A stretch of 38,179 nucleotides of DNA from Planctomyces sp. (GCA_005798445.1 SYJG01000366.1:1-38179); one strand, 5' to 3'. Numbered from the stretch's first letter, positions 7,422 through 16,230 are shown. A program made the numbers and translations. Notes: generated by a model not told the origin, from the sequence alone.

Positions 7422-9287
7422 TTAGTCGTAGTCCCCGACCATCCAGCGGACGAGGAGGTCGAGTTCGTTTTCGAGCAGGCGGTCGCCGAAGGCGGGCATC
7501 GCGTTGTTGGAACCGTAGAACTTTTCGTGGCCGGGATTCTTGAGGAACTCGCGGAGCCAGCGTTCGCCACCGTAGCCAGTGAGCGTCGGACCGGCTCCGA
7601 CTTCGCCGAGCAACTTGTCCTCGCCGATCGGTTGCAGCGAGTGGCAGTCGAGGCAGTTCGCCTCGAAAGCACCGACCGGAAGTTTGCCGGTCTCGAAGAT
7701 TTGCCGGCCCCGTTTCGGAGACTCGTCAGAGATGCCCGGTGCGCCGCGGAGTTGGCTCTGCGAGGCCAGAAACGCGACGAGGTCGTCCAGGGCTGGCTCG
7801 TTTTCTTTCACACGCCAGTGTTGAGCATGCGAGGCGGACCAGCTTGCCATTTCCCCTTCGAGGAAGTGCTTCGACGATTCGGCGACGTTGCCCTCCTTGT
7901 CTTTGACGTTCTCCAACGCCTTGAACGTCCCTTTGAAATCGGTGAGGACCGCTTTGATCCATTCGGGCTTGCCGAATTTGCCGAGGTCGGTGGCGGTCGC
8001 GTTCTCCGGGACTCGTTCTTTGTTGACCATCTTCACGACTTCGCGGCCGGTGCCGTCGAGTCCGTCATAGCGGTGGCACGGAGAGCAGTTGCGAGCGAAC
8101 AGTCGCGGGCCTTGCGTCTTCGGATCGGCACGCAGCAACGAGACGGCTCCTTCCAGCGGAATGCCAGTCGGACGCGCGGCGAGCACTTTGATCCGCTCGG
8201 CGTCGGCATGAGCTTGGGCTACGGCGGCTTTGACGTCGGGATCGGCGGCGTCGTTCCTCAACGCCAAGCCGGTCAGGCCGATGATGCCGACCATCATCAC
8301 GAACAGAAAGAAGAGGTTGAACGCATGACCGGCTTTCCAACGGCCGATGATCGGCATCGCAGCCAGGATGGCCATCAACGCTCCGGGAACGTAGATCGCA
8401 CCGAAGGCCGGTCCCTTCGTGACGTGTTCGACCCATTCAAAGCGCAGGAATTGGAACAGGAACAAGAAGTACCACTCTGGCCGCGCGGCGTCGTACCCAA
8501 CGGACGGATCGGCTGGAGCGGAAAGCTCGGCCCCGTGATGCCAGATCGTCAGCGTCAACACCGTGCCCAACACGGCGAGACAGGCGATGCCGTCCTTCAA
8601 AACTTGATCCGGCCAAAACGTCGCTGCCGGAGCACGATCGGGATCGGGAACCGTGATTCCGTGTCGCCGAAACACCGCGATGTGCAGCACCAGGAACGCG
8701 ATCAACGTTCCGGGCAGGATTCCTGCGTGCATCGCGAAGAACCGCGTCAGCGTGTGATGCCCGTACTGCGGGCCACCCTGTGCGAGCACTTGCGACTGCG
8801 GGCCGATGAACGGCGTGGCCCCCATGATTTCCGTGGAGACCTGCGTCGCGTAGTAGCCCTTCTGATCCCACGGCAGCAGATAGCCAGTCAGTCCCAAGCC
8901 GAGCACAATTTGCATCAGCACCAGACCGAGCCAGAAATTGATTTCGCGCGGGGCCTTGTACGCTCCGTCGATGACGACCTGCATCAAGTGCAACGCCAGC
9001 AACACGGTCATCGCCTGCGCCGAGAAGTGATGCAGCCCACGCACCAGCCAACCAGCCTGCATGTGATTCTGGATGTAGTACACGCTCTCCCAAGCAGTCG
9101 TCGTGCTGGGGCTGTACGCCGTCCACAGGAACAGGCCGGTGATGACCTGAATCGAGAACGTGAAGACCAGCGTGCTCCCCCAGACGTATCGCCAGCGTGC
9201 TCCGCCAGGGATGTTTTCGTAGAGAGCCTCGTGCATCAGCTTCTTCAAGCCGGTGCGATCGTCGAGCCAGTTGATGAGTGCGTTCAT
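7422..9287 (-). CDS. Cytochrome b/b6 fused to a di-haem cytochrome c
   Basis: A 621-residue fusion. Residues 1-345 are a cytochrome b with about eight membrane segments. The haem-ligand histidines fall at 86, 100, 187 and 202, with 14 residues inside the second pair, which is b6-type spacing. The quinol-site motif PEWY is at 270-273. The C-terminal part (about 390-621) is periplasmic and has two haem c sites, CSPCH at 401-405 and CLDCH at 545-549, with a likely axial Met in NAMPAF (597). It should be the quinol-oxidising subunit of a bc complex that passes electrons onward through its own c domains. The Rieske gene lies just upstream on the same strand (136-base gap containing repeats). The stop codon TAA abuts the MITE at 7308-7420. 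Confidence 0.93.
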   Translation of the reverse strand: MNALINWLDDRTGLKKLMHEALYENIPGGARWRYVWGSTLVFTFSIQVITGLFLWTAYSPSTTTAWESVYYIQNHMQAGWLVRGLHHFSAQAMTVLLALHLMQVVIDGAYKAPREINFWLGLVLMQIVLGLGLTGYLLPWDQKGYYATQVSTEIMGATPFIGPQSQVLAQGGPQYGHHTLTRFFAMHAGILPGTLIAFLVLHIAVFRRHGITVPDPDRAPAATFWPDQVLKDGIACLAVLGTVLTLTIWHHGAELSAPADPSVGYDAARPEWYFLFLFQFLRFEWVEHVTKGPAFGAIYVPGALMAILAAMPIIGRWKAGHAFNLFFLFVMMVGIIGLTGLALRNDAADPDVKAAVAQAHADAERIKVLAARPTGIPLEGAVSLLRADPKTQGPRLFARNCSPCHRYDGLDGTGREVVKMVNKERVPENATATDLGKFGKPEWIKAVLTDFKGTFKALENVKDKEGNVAESSKHFLEGEMASWSASHAQHWRVKENEPALDDLVAFLASQSQLRGAPGISDESPKRGRQIFETGKLPVGAFEANCLDCHSLQPIGEDKLLGEVGAGPTLTGYGGERWLREFLKNPGHEKFYGSNNAMPAFGDRLLENELDLLVRWMVGDYD

Positions 9288-9395
9288 GGTGGGTGGTTTC
9301 GAGTGGATTGTTCAACGTCGTCGTCTCGTTCCACGAGGCGGAGCAATTTGGAGAAGACTTTGATTTGTGAAACAGGTGTTGATGAAGCGCTTGCT

Positions 9396-9417
9396 CCTCC
9401 TCGCGGGAGCGAGGAGG
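9396..9417. repeat. Palindromic repeat between Rieske and cytochrome b genes
   Basis: A perfect 9-bp stem, CCTCCTCGC / GCGAGGAGG, with loop GGGA. It is followed by the phrase GGCTACGTTC, also seen after the hairpin at 6259-6279. A related phrase (GTTCCACGAGGCGGAG) lies at 9328-9343. It could act in the mRNA between the two genes, for example by attenuation or stability control. Confidence 0.7.
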
Positions 9418-9423
9418 CTACGT

Positions 9424-9984
9424 TCACCCGACCGGGATCTTGTCTGAAGGACCGGCTCGGAACTGTTGGAACTTGACCCAGATTTCGGAGCCGTTGCGAA
9501 CTTCAACGTCCAGCGTGTCGAGGCCTCGCGGTGGGATTTCGTTTTGCTTTTGGCCGTCCACGGCAAAGGCACTGGCGTGGCAGGGGCAGAAGTAAATCTT
9601 CTCGGCCGTCTTGTAATCGACAGTACAGCCGAGGTGCGGGCAACGCGAATTGAACGCGACGACTTTGTCTTTGTCCGTCCGCCGCAGATAGGCCGAGCCG
9701 ACTGGCTGCTGGAGGTAGGTGTTCCAGGCATCGACTTTGTCCATGATGATCTTCACGAGCTGCGGCTCGCCGTTGACTTCCAGTGCTTCGAGCGTCACCG
9801 GCATCTTGAGGAATCCGTCGCCCGCTGCGCCCGCCTTCTTCCGCATCAACGGATCGAGAAAGAACGCCAGCCCGGCCAAGACGGGAACAGTTCCGACCAA
9901 CAGGCCGATGCCGGCCGCGAGAATGTGTGTCAAAAAGCCGCGCCGGGGTTCGCCCGATGCGCCGTCGTCTGCAAGATGCGACAT
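9424..9984 (-). CDS. Rieske iron-sulfur protein of the bc complex
   Basis: A 186-residue protein. An N-terminal membrane anchor (about 18-43) follows an RR pair at 14-15, as expected for Tat-exported Rieske subunits. The 2Fe-2S motifs are CPHLGC (115-120; ligands Cys115 and His117) and CPCHAS (133-138; ligands Cys133 and His136), with Cys120 and Cys135 placed for the stabilising disulfide. It transfers electrons from quinol to cytochrome c in the same complex as the downstream cytochrome b/c fusion. The TGA stop is formed where the repeat phrase GGCTACGTTC meets the gene, so the last codons may have been altered by repeat insertion. Confidence 0.92.
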   Translation of the reverse strand: MSHLADDGASGEPRRGFLTHILAAGIGLLVGTVPVLAGLAFFLDPLMRKKAGAAGDGFLKMPVTLEALEVNGEPQLVKIIMDKVDAWNTYLQQPVGSAYLRRTDKDKVVAFNSRCPHLGCTVDYKTAEKIYFCPCHASAFAVDGQKQNEIPPRGLDTLDVEVRNGSEIWVKFQQFRAGPSDKIPVG

Positions 9985-10025
9985 GATTTGTCCTTCGCAG
10001 TTTCAGGTGGGTTGTGGGGAGGGAC

Positions 10026-11009
10026 TCAAGCCAAGGCCGCTTTGATCGCGGTCAACACTTGAGCAATGGCGGTGGGTACGGGGCCGGGAAGGATCGCACC
10101 GGCGGCTTGCTTGTGGCCTCCGCCGCCGAAGCGTTCGGCGATGGCGGCCACGTTCAAACCGACTCGGCTGCGGAAACTGATCTTCACGGATTTGGTGGGT
10201 TGTTCAATGGCGATGAACGCGGCTTTCGCACCCGCGATCTTCAGGCATTCGTTGACGAGGTCTTCGGTGTCGGCCGGGACCGCGCCGGTTTCGGCGAAGT
10301 CTTGCTGAGTCACCGTGATGTACGCCAACTGCCCTTCGAAATCGAGTTTCACAGTGCTGAGCACTCGGCCCGCCAGTTTGGTTCTGGAGAGTGTCGTCTG
10401 CTCGTACAGCACTTGGAACAGTAAATTCGGCTGCGCTCCGGCGTCAATCAGGTCGCCGGCGATACGGAGCGTGCTCGCGGTCGTCGAGGGGAATCGAAAC
10501 CAGCCGGTATCGGTCGCGATCGCGCAGAACAGCGCGTCGGCCGCAGGCTTGGAAATCGGCACGTCGAAGAAGCGGAACAACTGAAAGACGAGCGCGCCGG
10601 TCGCCTCGGCGCTCGTGTCCTTGAACTCGACCGCGCCGAGATCGTCCGAGCTGACGTGGTGGTCGATCAGCACCTTCTTCGCTTTGGTGTGCTTGATGAC
10701 GCTGCCAAGCTCCGTGAGCTGCCCCCAAGCGCTCGTGTCCAAAATCATGTGAACTTCGGTGTCGAGAGCTTCGGCCGAGGTCATCCCTTCGCCGAACTTT
10801 TTGACGCGCTGCGTCGGGTCCAGGAAGAGCAGGTTGGCGGGAGAGCTCGACGGGTTGACGATCCGCACCTCTTTGCCCAACCCTTCGAGCAAGGCCGCCA
10901 TGCCAAGTTCCGAGCCGAGCGCATCCGCATCCGGCCGCACATGGCTGGAGAGCACGAAGCGTTGATGCTCGGCGATGATCGGGCGAAGCGGTTCCCAGTT
11001 GATCGGCAT
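10026..11009 (-). CDS. nrnA: DHH-family phosphoesterase (NrnA-like oligoribonuclease/pAp phosphatase)
   Basis: A 327-residue cytoplasmic protein. DHH-domain motifs are HVRPDADALGSE (23-34), an Asp in ILDTSAWG (about 90) and LIDHHVS (114-120). The DHHA1 part ends with FGGGGHKQAAG near 293-303. NrnA enzymes degrade nano-RNAs and dephosphorylate 3'-phosphoadenosine 5'-phosphate; c-di-AMP/pApA hydrolysis is an alternative in related families. It is 41 bases upstream of the Rieske gene on the same strand, but no functional link is evident. Confidence 0.88.
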   Translation of the reverse strand: MPINWEPLRPIIAEHQRFVLSSHVRPDADALGSELGMAALLEGLGKEVRIVNPSSSPANLLFLDPTQRVKKFGEGMTSAEALDTEVHMILDTSAWGQLTELGSVIKHTKAKKVLIDHHVSSDDLGAVEFKDTSAEATGALVFQLFRFFDVPISKPAADALFCAIATDTGWFRFPSTTASTLRIAGDLIDAGAQPNLLFQVLYEQTTLSRTKLAGRVLSTVKLDFEGQLAYITVTQQDFAETGAVPADTEDLVNECLKIAGAKAAFIAIEQPTKSVKISFRSRVGLNVAAIAERFGGGGHKQAAGAILPGPVPTAIAQVLTAIKAALA

Positions 11010-11058
11010 GTGTCAATTTCCGTGAGTTCTTGTCTGACCGAAGGCCGTGAGCCGAAAG

Positions 11059-11113
11059 CCGATGGCCGCGATACCGTGTTTCGGACTTCGGAAAACGGTA
11101 TCACGGCCATCGG
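11059..11113. repeat. Long imperfect hairpin between ribF and nrnA
   Basis: Arms 11059-11080 and 11092-11113 pair over 22 bp with two mismatches (CCGATGGCCGCGATACCGT and its near-inverse), loop TCGGACTTCGG. The mismatches lie inside the stem and no T-run follows, so it looks more like a palindromic repeat than a classical terminator. Confidence 0.7.
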
Positions 11114-11144
11114 TAGACGGCCTACGGTGATCGGCCGGACCAAA

Positions 11145-12077
11145 CTACAGCCCTCTCGCCGTGTTCGCCAGAGCACGCACGGTCTCCAAGTCCTGATTGA
11201 GCTGTTGCATTAGGGCATCACTCGACTCAAACCGCACAACATCCCGGACCCGCGCCAGAAAATCGACATCGAGCGTCTGGCCGTACAAGTCCCCCGCGAA
11301 ACCGAGCAGATGGGCCTCGAACTTCCGAGCGGCCTCTCCGAACGTCGGATTGGGGCCGAGGTTGATCGCGACGGGAAAAGCGGCCCCATTGATCGAGCAA
11401 CGTCCGGCATAAACTCCATCGGGAGGCAGCAGGGTTGTGATCTTCTCCAGGTTGGCCGTCGGGAAGCCGATGGTTCGCCCTCTCGCTGCACCGGTTCCGA
11501 CGAAGCCCCGCACACGATACGGATGGCCGAGCATCTCGACCGCTTCGCCAATTTGACCGGCAGCAATTCGAGAGCGGACTTCGCTGGAAGAAATCATCCT
11601 GCCATTCACGATGACCGCTGGGACCACCTCCAGCGTTCGGCCGGCCGACTCGCACAGCGTTTTCAACGTGCCGACGTTGCCCGCGCGATGGTGTCCAAAA
11701 AAGAAATTGGGGCCTTCGACCAAGCCGACCGCGTTCAATTCGGCCAGCACAATCCTTTGGAAAAACTCATCCGGTGTGAGTCGCAGCAGCTCGTGGTCAG
11801 TCGGGTAGATCACGACGGTGTCGATGCCGTGTTGCTCGAAAAGTTCCAGCTTGTGATCGAGCAGGCTCAACGCGGGCGGCGTCTGTTGCGGTCGCAGCAG
11901 AGCAATCGGATGCGGATCAAACGTCATCACGACGGCCAGATTCTTCGTGGCCCTCGCCTGCTGAACCAGCTTGGCCAACATGCTTTGATGGCCGCGATGC
12001 ACACCGTCAAAGTTACCGATCGTGACCCAGCCGCAACGGTATTGGTCAGGTTGTTGAAAGCCGCGTTGGATGTGCAT
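11145..12077 (-). CDS. ribF: Bifunctional riboflavin kinase / FAD synthetase
   Basis: A 310-residue protein of usual RibF length. The N-terminal FMN adenylyltransferase domain has TIGNFDGVHRGHQ (17-29) and MTFDPHP (about 51-57). The C-terminal riboflavin kinase domain has GRTIGFPTANL and GVYAGRC. It converts riboflavin to FMN and FAD. The ATG at 12077 is the only start that gives a normal N-terminus. It is 1 base from the terminal repeat of the MITE at 12079-12207, so a classical ribosome-binding site is replaced by element sequence (CACTCCAAAG before ATG), exactly as at the beta-RFAP synthase start. The farther upstream open frame to 12431 is element and intergenic sequence. Confidence 0.92.
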   Translation of the reverse strand: MHIQRGFQQPDQYRCGWVTIGNFDGVHRGHQSMLAKLVQQARATKNLAVVMTFDPHPIALLRPQQTPPALSLLDHKLELFEQHGIDTVVIYPTDHELLRLTPDEFFQRIVLAELNAVGLVEGPNFFFGHHRAGNVGTLKTLCESAGRTLEVVPAVIVNGRMISSSEVRSRIAAGQIGEAVEMLGHPYRVRGFVGTGAARGRTIGFPTANLEKITTLLPPDGVYAGRCSINGAAFPVAINLGPNPTFGEAARKFEAHLLGFAGDLYGQTLDVDFLARVRDVVRFESSDALMQQLNQDLETVRALANTARGL

Positions 12078-12078
12078 C

Positions 12079-12207
12079 TTTGGAGTGCGGTGTGTCAGCA
12101 CCGCTTTGAAGCGTCCGGAACGAAACCTACGGCGATTCCGCCGGTGGCGTATCAAAACAGATTGGGGCGGAGAAATCCAAAGCGGTGCAGACGAACCCCA
12201 CTCCAAA
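12079..12207. repeat. MITE-like element, copy 2 (TTTGGAGTGCGG ends)
   Basis: The 129-base element has inverted ends of about 30 bases: the left begins TTTGGAGTGCGGTG and continues to GCACCGCTTTG; the right runs CAAAGCGGTGC to CCCCACTCCAAA. The left end folds as GCGGTG/CACCGC. It shares end sequence and hairpin layout with 7308-7420 but differs inside. No transposase is encoded. Confidence 0.85.
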
Positions 12208-12310
12208 TCACCGGAAGTGTGCTCGGTGACGGATAATTTCCCCTTCCAGTGGCGAACGGTGAGCGAACGCGACGTACAACCGATTCGAGCCAACTCGTGA
12301 CGGCCTGGAT

Positions 12311-13399
12311 TCACTGAGCTGCAAACGAATGCCGAATGACCTCGATCACGCCATAGGAAATCGCGGCGACAATCCCTGAGGCCGGGATCGTCAAAATCCA
12401 CGCCCAAATCACGCGACGGGCAATCCCCCACTGGACTGCGGAGAATCGTTGAACGGCACCGACTCCGATAATCGCACCAGTGATCGTGTGCGTTGTGCTG
12501 ACAGGAATCCCCAATTGGGCCGTGCCGAACAGTGCCACCGCAGCGGCCGTTTCGGCACAGGCTCCGCTGTACGGTCTAAGCTTGGCGATTTTCAAGCCCA
12601 TCGTCTTCACGATGCGCCAACCACCACACAACGTCCCGAGGCCAATCGCCAGGTGGCAGACCAGCACGATCCAGAACGGAAACGTCTCCTTGCCGGTCTC
12701 GAAGCCGATCTGCCGTTCTTTCCAAAGCGTTGCATACAGCAACGCAGCGACGATGCCCATCGTTTTCTGGGCGTCGTTGGTGCCGTGTCCCAAACTGAAT
12801 GCGGCGGCAGAACCGAGCTGCGCCACACGAAACCACCGATCCACTCGGGCGGGAAGTGACCGCCGAAATGTCCACAGTAGGGCAACGATGAAGATCAAGG
12901 CCAGAACGAGTCCCACGAATGGCGAGATCACAATGTACTGAACGGTCTTGATGAATCGATCCCATTGCAGCACTCCGGAAAACTTCGACGCGTGTGCCAT
13001 CGCCGCTCCTCCGAATCCACCCAGCAAGGCGTGCGACGAACTGGTGGGAAGACCGACATACCAAGTGATCAGATCCCAAACGATGGCCCCGATCAATCCG
13101 GCAAAGATAACGTCAGGGGTGACAAACTCTTTATTCACCATCTTGCCGACGGTGTTGGCGATTGCGACGCCAAACACCCAGGCGGCCGCGAAATTCCACC
13201 ACGCCGCCCACATCACCGCCGGCAGCGGCCGCAGCACCCGCGTGCCGACCACCGTCGCGATCGAGTTGGCCGCATCGTGAAATCCGTTGATGAAATCGAA
13301 CGCCAGAGCCACCACGAGAATCAGCAGCACATACGGATGCTGCACGATTAGCCCCATGTCGCGCACGAATTCTGCAAAGACCTGATCCATCGCTTCCAT
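12311..13399 (-). CDS. pit: Inorganic phosphate transporter, PiT family
   Basis: A 362-residue polytopic membrane protein with about ten hydrophobic segments. The duplicated PiT signature is visible as DFINGFHDAANSIATVVGTR near 35-54 and SLGHGTNDAQKTMG near 203-216, with PTSSSHAL and PVSTTHTITG as the paired re-entrant motifs. It should import phosphate (or metal phosphate) with cations. A GGAG about 9 bases upstream supports the start at 13399. The DUF47 gene lies 39 bases upstream on the same strand, the usual pairing for Pit and its regulator. Confidence 0.9.
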   Translation of the reverse strand: MEAMDQVFAEFVRDMGLIVQHPYVLLILVVALAFDFINGFHDAANSIATVVGTRVLRPLPAVMWAAWWNFAAAWVFGVAIANTVGKMVNKEFVTPDVIFAGLIGAIVWDLITWYVGLPTSSSHALLGGFGGAAMAHASKFSGVLQWDRFIKTVQYIVISPFVGLVLALIFIVALLWTFRRSLPARVDRWFRVAQLGSAAAFSLGHGTNDAQKTMGIVAALLYATLWKERQIGFETGKETFPFWIVLVCHLAIGLGTLCGGWRIVKTMGLKIAKLRPYSGACAETAAAVALFGTAQLGIPVSTTHTITGAIIGVGAVQRFSAVQWGIARRVIWAWILTIPASGIVAAISYGVIEVIRHSFAAQ

Positions 13400-13438
13400 T
13401 CAGAGTCGCTCCAGTATGGCAAGGCGCGGTCGAATCGC

Positions 13439-14071
13439 TCAACTTGCCTTCACGACAATCTCGTTGATCACATGCGCCACATCGCGGCAGGCATCAACGG
13501 TGTTTTCCAGCCACGCGTACACTTCTCGCTGTTTGATAAACGTCATGATCTCCGGCGGATTGGCGAAAAGGTCAGCCTCCACGTTGCGGAACACTTCGTC
13601 GGCCATATTTTCCAGCCGGCTGATCTCGCGCAACTCGATAGCCATTTTTTCAGAGCTGATGTACTTGTTCTTGCGGAGCATATTCACGGCCCGTTGGACG
13701 TGGTTGCACGACTCTTGGATGATGAGCGCCATCTTGACGGCTTCGGGAGTCGGCTTATCAATGCCGAACGCGGTCAGCCGGAACGCAGCCTCTTCCAGGT
13801 TGTCGAGCACGTCATCGAGACTCGTGGCGAGTGTGTGAATGTCCTCGCGGTCGAACGGAGTGATAAACGTTCGGCCGAGCGACGTCAGAATCCCCTCGAC
13901 GGCGATGTCACACTTGTGCTCCAGCTCGCGAATCTCGTTCATGCGCCGTTCGCGGTGATCGAATTGGTCCACGAGTTCCGCAAACGTCTGTGCCGCTGTG
14001 ACGATGAGTTTGGTCACAGCGTCGAACTGGTCGAAGAATTTTTGTTCCCGCGGAATCAAAGAGAATCGCAT
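13439..14071 (-). CDS. DUF47 (PhoU-like) Pit accessory protein
   Basis: A 210-residue, mostly helical protein. It resembles the DUF47/TIGR00153 family: RFSLIPREQKFFDQF at the N-terminus, charged helices with ITPFDREDIHTLATSLDDVLDN in the middle and REVYAWLENTVDACRDVAHVINEI at the end. Family members sit beside Pit transporters and are thought to regulate them as PhoU does for Pst. I chose the ATG at 14071 because AAGGA lies 5 bases upstream; the longer frame to 14101 lacks this. It is the first gene of the two-gene pit unit. Confidence 0.87.
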   Translation of the reverse strand: MRFSLIPREQKFFDQFDAVTKLIVTAAQTFAELVDQFDHRERRMNEIRELEHKCDIAVEGILTSLGRTFITPFDREDIHTLATSLDDVLDNLEEAAFRLTAFGIDKPTPEAVKMALIIQESCNHVQRAVNMLRKNKYISSEKMAIELREISRLENMADEVFRNVEADLFANPPEIMTFIKQREVYAWLENTVDACRDVAHVINEIVVKAS

Positions 14072-14103
14072 GGTGATCCTTGAGAGTACAAACGAAGGCA
14101 AAC

Positions 14104-14314
14104 GGCGATGTTCAACAAGTCTTCTCGAAAATCGACGAGATTTTCACTCGACCTTCACCAGCCGAAATCTACTCGCCTGACGGACCGAATCGCAACTCGG
14201 TCACACCGGCGAGTGGCTCACCGCCGTTCGTCGAGCAGCGAATGCGCTGCCGCGTCCAAGGTCGCTGGAAACATCCGCAGAACCGCTGAAGACCTGAGTC
14301 AAGTGATGCGTCAT
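14104..14314. repeat. Diverged direct copy of the 3' end of the histidine kinase gene
   Basis: This stretch aligns with 14322 to about 14530 at an offset near 218 bases. The copies start with the same GTTCAACAAGTCTTCTC and stay recognisably similar throughout (my by-eye estimate is near 70 percent). The copied unit covers the last 38 codons of the kinase and about 90 bases beyond its stop. Confidence 0.75.
14201..14314 (-). pseudogene. Remnant of the PhoR-like kinase C-terminus (37 residues)
   Basis: The frame from ATG 14314 to TGA 14201 reads as a decayed copy of the kinase tail: LTQVFSGSADVSSDLGRG aligns with WTHVFGGSVEVTSDLGRG, and the ends SHSPV and SKSSV also align. It contains only the last ATPase-domain strand, so it cannot be functional alone. 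The match ends cleanly at the duplication boundary near 14315-14321. It is a local tandem duplication or the residue of a deleted paralogue. Confidence 0.7.
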
Positions 14315-14415
14315 TGAGGCGACGTTCAACAAGTCTTCTCAAAAAACTGGCGAGGTTTTCACGCGACCTTCACAAACCGAAATCGAGTCTCTCGACGGAC
14401 CGACTCGCACCTCGT

Positions 14416-16230
14416 TCACACCGACGACTTGCTCACCACCGGCAGTCGAATAGCGAACGTGCAGCCGCGACCGAGATCGCTCGTGACTTCCACGGAACCG
14501 CCGAACACATGGGTCCAATGTTTCACAATCGACAGGCCAAGGCCGGTGCCTCCCAGCTCGCGCGAGCGGGCTTTATCCACGCGATAGAAACGTTCGAAAA
14601 CGCGAGCTTGATGTTGCTTGGGAATGCCAATCCCGGTGTCTTCAACTTCGATGACGGCTCGGCGTCCGTCGATGCGCCAGCGAATCGAGACACGGCCTCC
14701 GGACGGTGTGTACTTGATCGCGTTATCCAACAAATTGTTGAGCACTGTCAGCAATCCCTCCTCGTCCGCCCAGACGACAACGCTGTCCGCGAGCGGATGT
14801 GTTTGCAACGCGACTCCTTTGGCCTCCGCGACCGGCAGATATTCATTCAGGCAAACCTGCACCGTTTTTGCGACGGATACTGGCAACAACTCGTAGGCGT
14901 CCTCGGCCGATTCAATGCGTGCCAGGCTGAGCAGGTCGAGAATCAACTTGTGCAGCCGTTCGGCCTGCTCGTCGATTCGTTCGAGGAACTTGCGGTTGTT
15001 GTCCGAGTCGTCGATCGCACCATCCAGCAACGTCTCCGTGTAGGCTCGGATCGTCGTCAACGGCGTCTTCAATTCGTGCGAGACGTTCGAGACAAATTCT
15101 CGGCGTAGATTCTCAAGCCGTCGTAATTCGGTCACGTCGTGCAAGACCAACACCGCGCCCGGCGGCGGATCACCCGGCAAGGGCGAGGCAATCAGCGCGA
15201 CGATCGCATTCGTGCGCGGTACTCCGTATTCGACACGTTCCGGCATCCGACCGGCCAGCACTTCCTCGACGACCTTTTGCACGCACGGATGCCGAGCCGC
15301 CTCGAACATGGATCGTCCCGTGGCTTGAGCCGTCGGCAAATCGAGCAACGGCCCGGCCGCCGCATTTGCGAAGAGGATGCGTTGCCCAGCGTCGATGACA
15401 ACGACACCTTCGATCATCGAGCCAAGCACTGTTTCCATCAGTTTGCTGTTCTCTTCTGATTGCTGCCGGCTGGCTTGAAGCTGCATGACCCGCTGAGCCA
15501 ACTCGCGGCTCATCGTGTTGAACGCGAGAGCCAGCGTCCCGATCTCGTCGTGATTGCGCACGACAACTTCCTGCCCGAAATCTCCAGCCGCAATTGACTG
15601 TGCCGCTTGAGTCAATCGTTCCAGCGGCAAGACCAGCCGCCGTTCCAACAGATAACTCGCCAGCAGTGCCGCCAGCGTGACCACGACCGCCGTCCCCGCA
15701 ACCAACCGCGAGGCCGCTTTCAGGCGTGCCTCGAACGGCGTCCACGGCAGCGCGACGCGCACAAAACCGCGCGGCTCTTCACGGGAGCCGACTCGCACCG
15801 CGCAGTATTCATAGGGTTCACCAACCGACAGACTCGGCCGCGTCACGAACCCAACTCCGTGCTCCGCCGCCTTTTTGATCTCCGGGCGGTCGCGATGATT
15901 CTCCATCTGCCGCGCATCCGCCGACGAATCCGCTAGCACGGTCCCGTCCGCACGCACCAAGGTCAACCGAGTCCCGACCTCACGGCCTAGCGATTTCAAC
16001 TTCGGCTGCCACGTCGCGCGCAAATCTTCGACGGACGCGTCGGACGATTGCCAGACCGCCTCGGCGAACACTTTCAACACCGCAGCCTCGTCCCGCAATC
16101 GCTGCCGCACTTCGGACTCAATCGCCTCGCGCTGGCGACTCTGAAACAATACAACAAAGACGGCTGCCGCTACGACCGTCAACACGGCGTAGGTCAGAAA
16201 CAAGCGCCAGAAGAGTCGTGAAGACCACAT
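14416..16230 (-). CDS. phoR: PhoR-like sensor histidine kinase (HAMP-PAS-HisKA-HATPase)
   Basis: A 604-residue membrane kinase. Two membrane segments (about 9-30 and 174-196) flank a periplasmic sensor of about 145 residues. HAMP follows (about 197-249), then a PAS domain (about 260-368), the phospho-acceptor His385 in FVSNVSHELKTP, and a HATPase domain with N box NLLDNAIKY (499-507), G1 DTGIGIP (531-537) and G2 GTGLGLS (561-567). This architecture is that of PhoR. The Pit/DUF47 genes just downstream support a phosphate role, but no response regulator is in the window, so its partner must be elsewhere. Its ATG directly abuts the stop of the M28 peptidase gene, implying translational coupling. 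Confidence 0.88.
   Translation of the reverse strand: MWSSRLFWRLFLTYAVLTVVAAAVFVVLFQSRQREAIESEVRQRLRDEAAVLKVFAEAVWQSSDASVEDLRATWQPKLKSLGREVGTRLTLVRADGTVLADSSADARQMENHRDRPEIKKAAEHGVGFVTRPSLSVGEPYEYCAVRVGSREEPRGFVRVALPWTPFEARLKAASRLVAGTAVVVTLAALLASYLLERRLVLPLERLTQAAQSIAAGDFGQEVVVRNHDEIGTLALAFNTMSRELAQRVMQLQASRQQSEENSKLMETVLGSMIEGVVVIDAGQRILFANAAAGPLLDLPTAQATGRSMFEAARHPCVQKVVEEVLAGRMPERVEYGVPRTNAIVALIASPLPGDPPPGAVLVLHDVTELRRLENLRREFVSNVSHELKTPLTTIRAYTETLLDGAIDDSDNNRKFLERIDEQAERLHKLILDLLSLARIESAEDAYELLPVSVAKTVQVCLNEYLPVAEAKGVALQTHPLADSVVVWADEEGLLTVLNNLLDNAIKYTPSGGRVSIRWRIDGRRAVIEVEDTGIGIPKQHQARVFERFYRVDKARSRELGGTGLGLSIVKHWTHVFGGSVEVTSDLGRGCTFAIRLPVVSKSSV

Noticed and set aside
7307-7672. N-terminal extension of the beta-RFAP synthase
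   Set aside because: Runs through the MITE and antisense to the end of the cytochrome gene; Ser/Arg-rich and unlike the family.
7527-9476. Plus-strand open frame (649 codons) opposite the cytochrome b/c fusion
   Set aside because: The minus strand has all haem and quinol motifs; the antisense frame has no membrane segments or recognisable domains.
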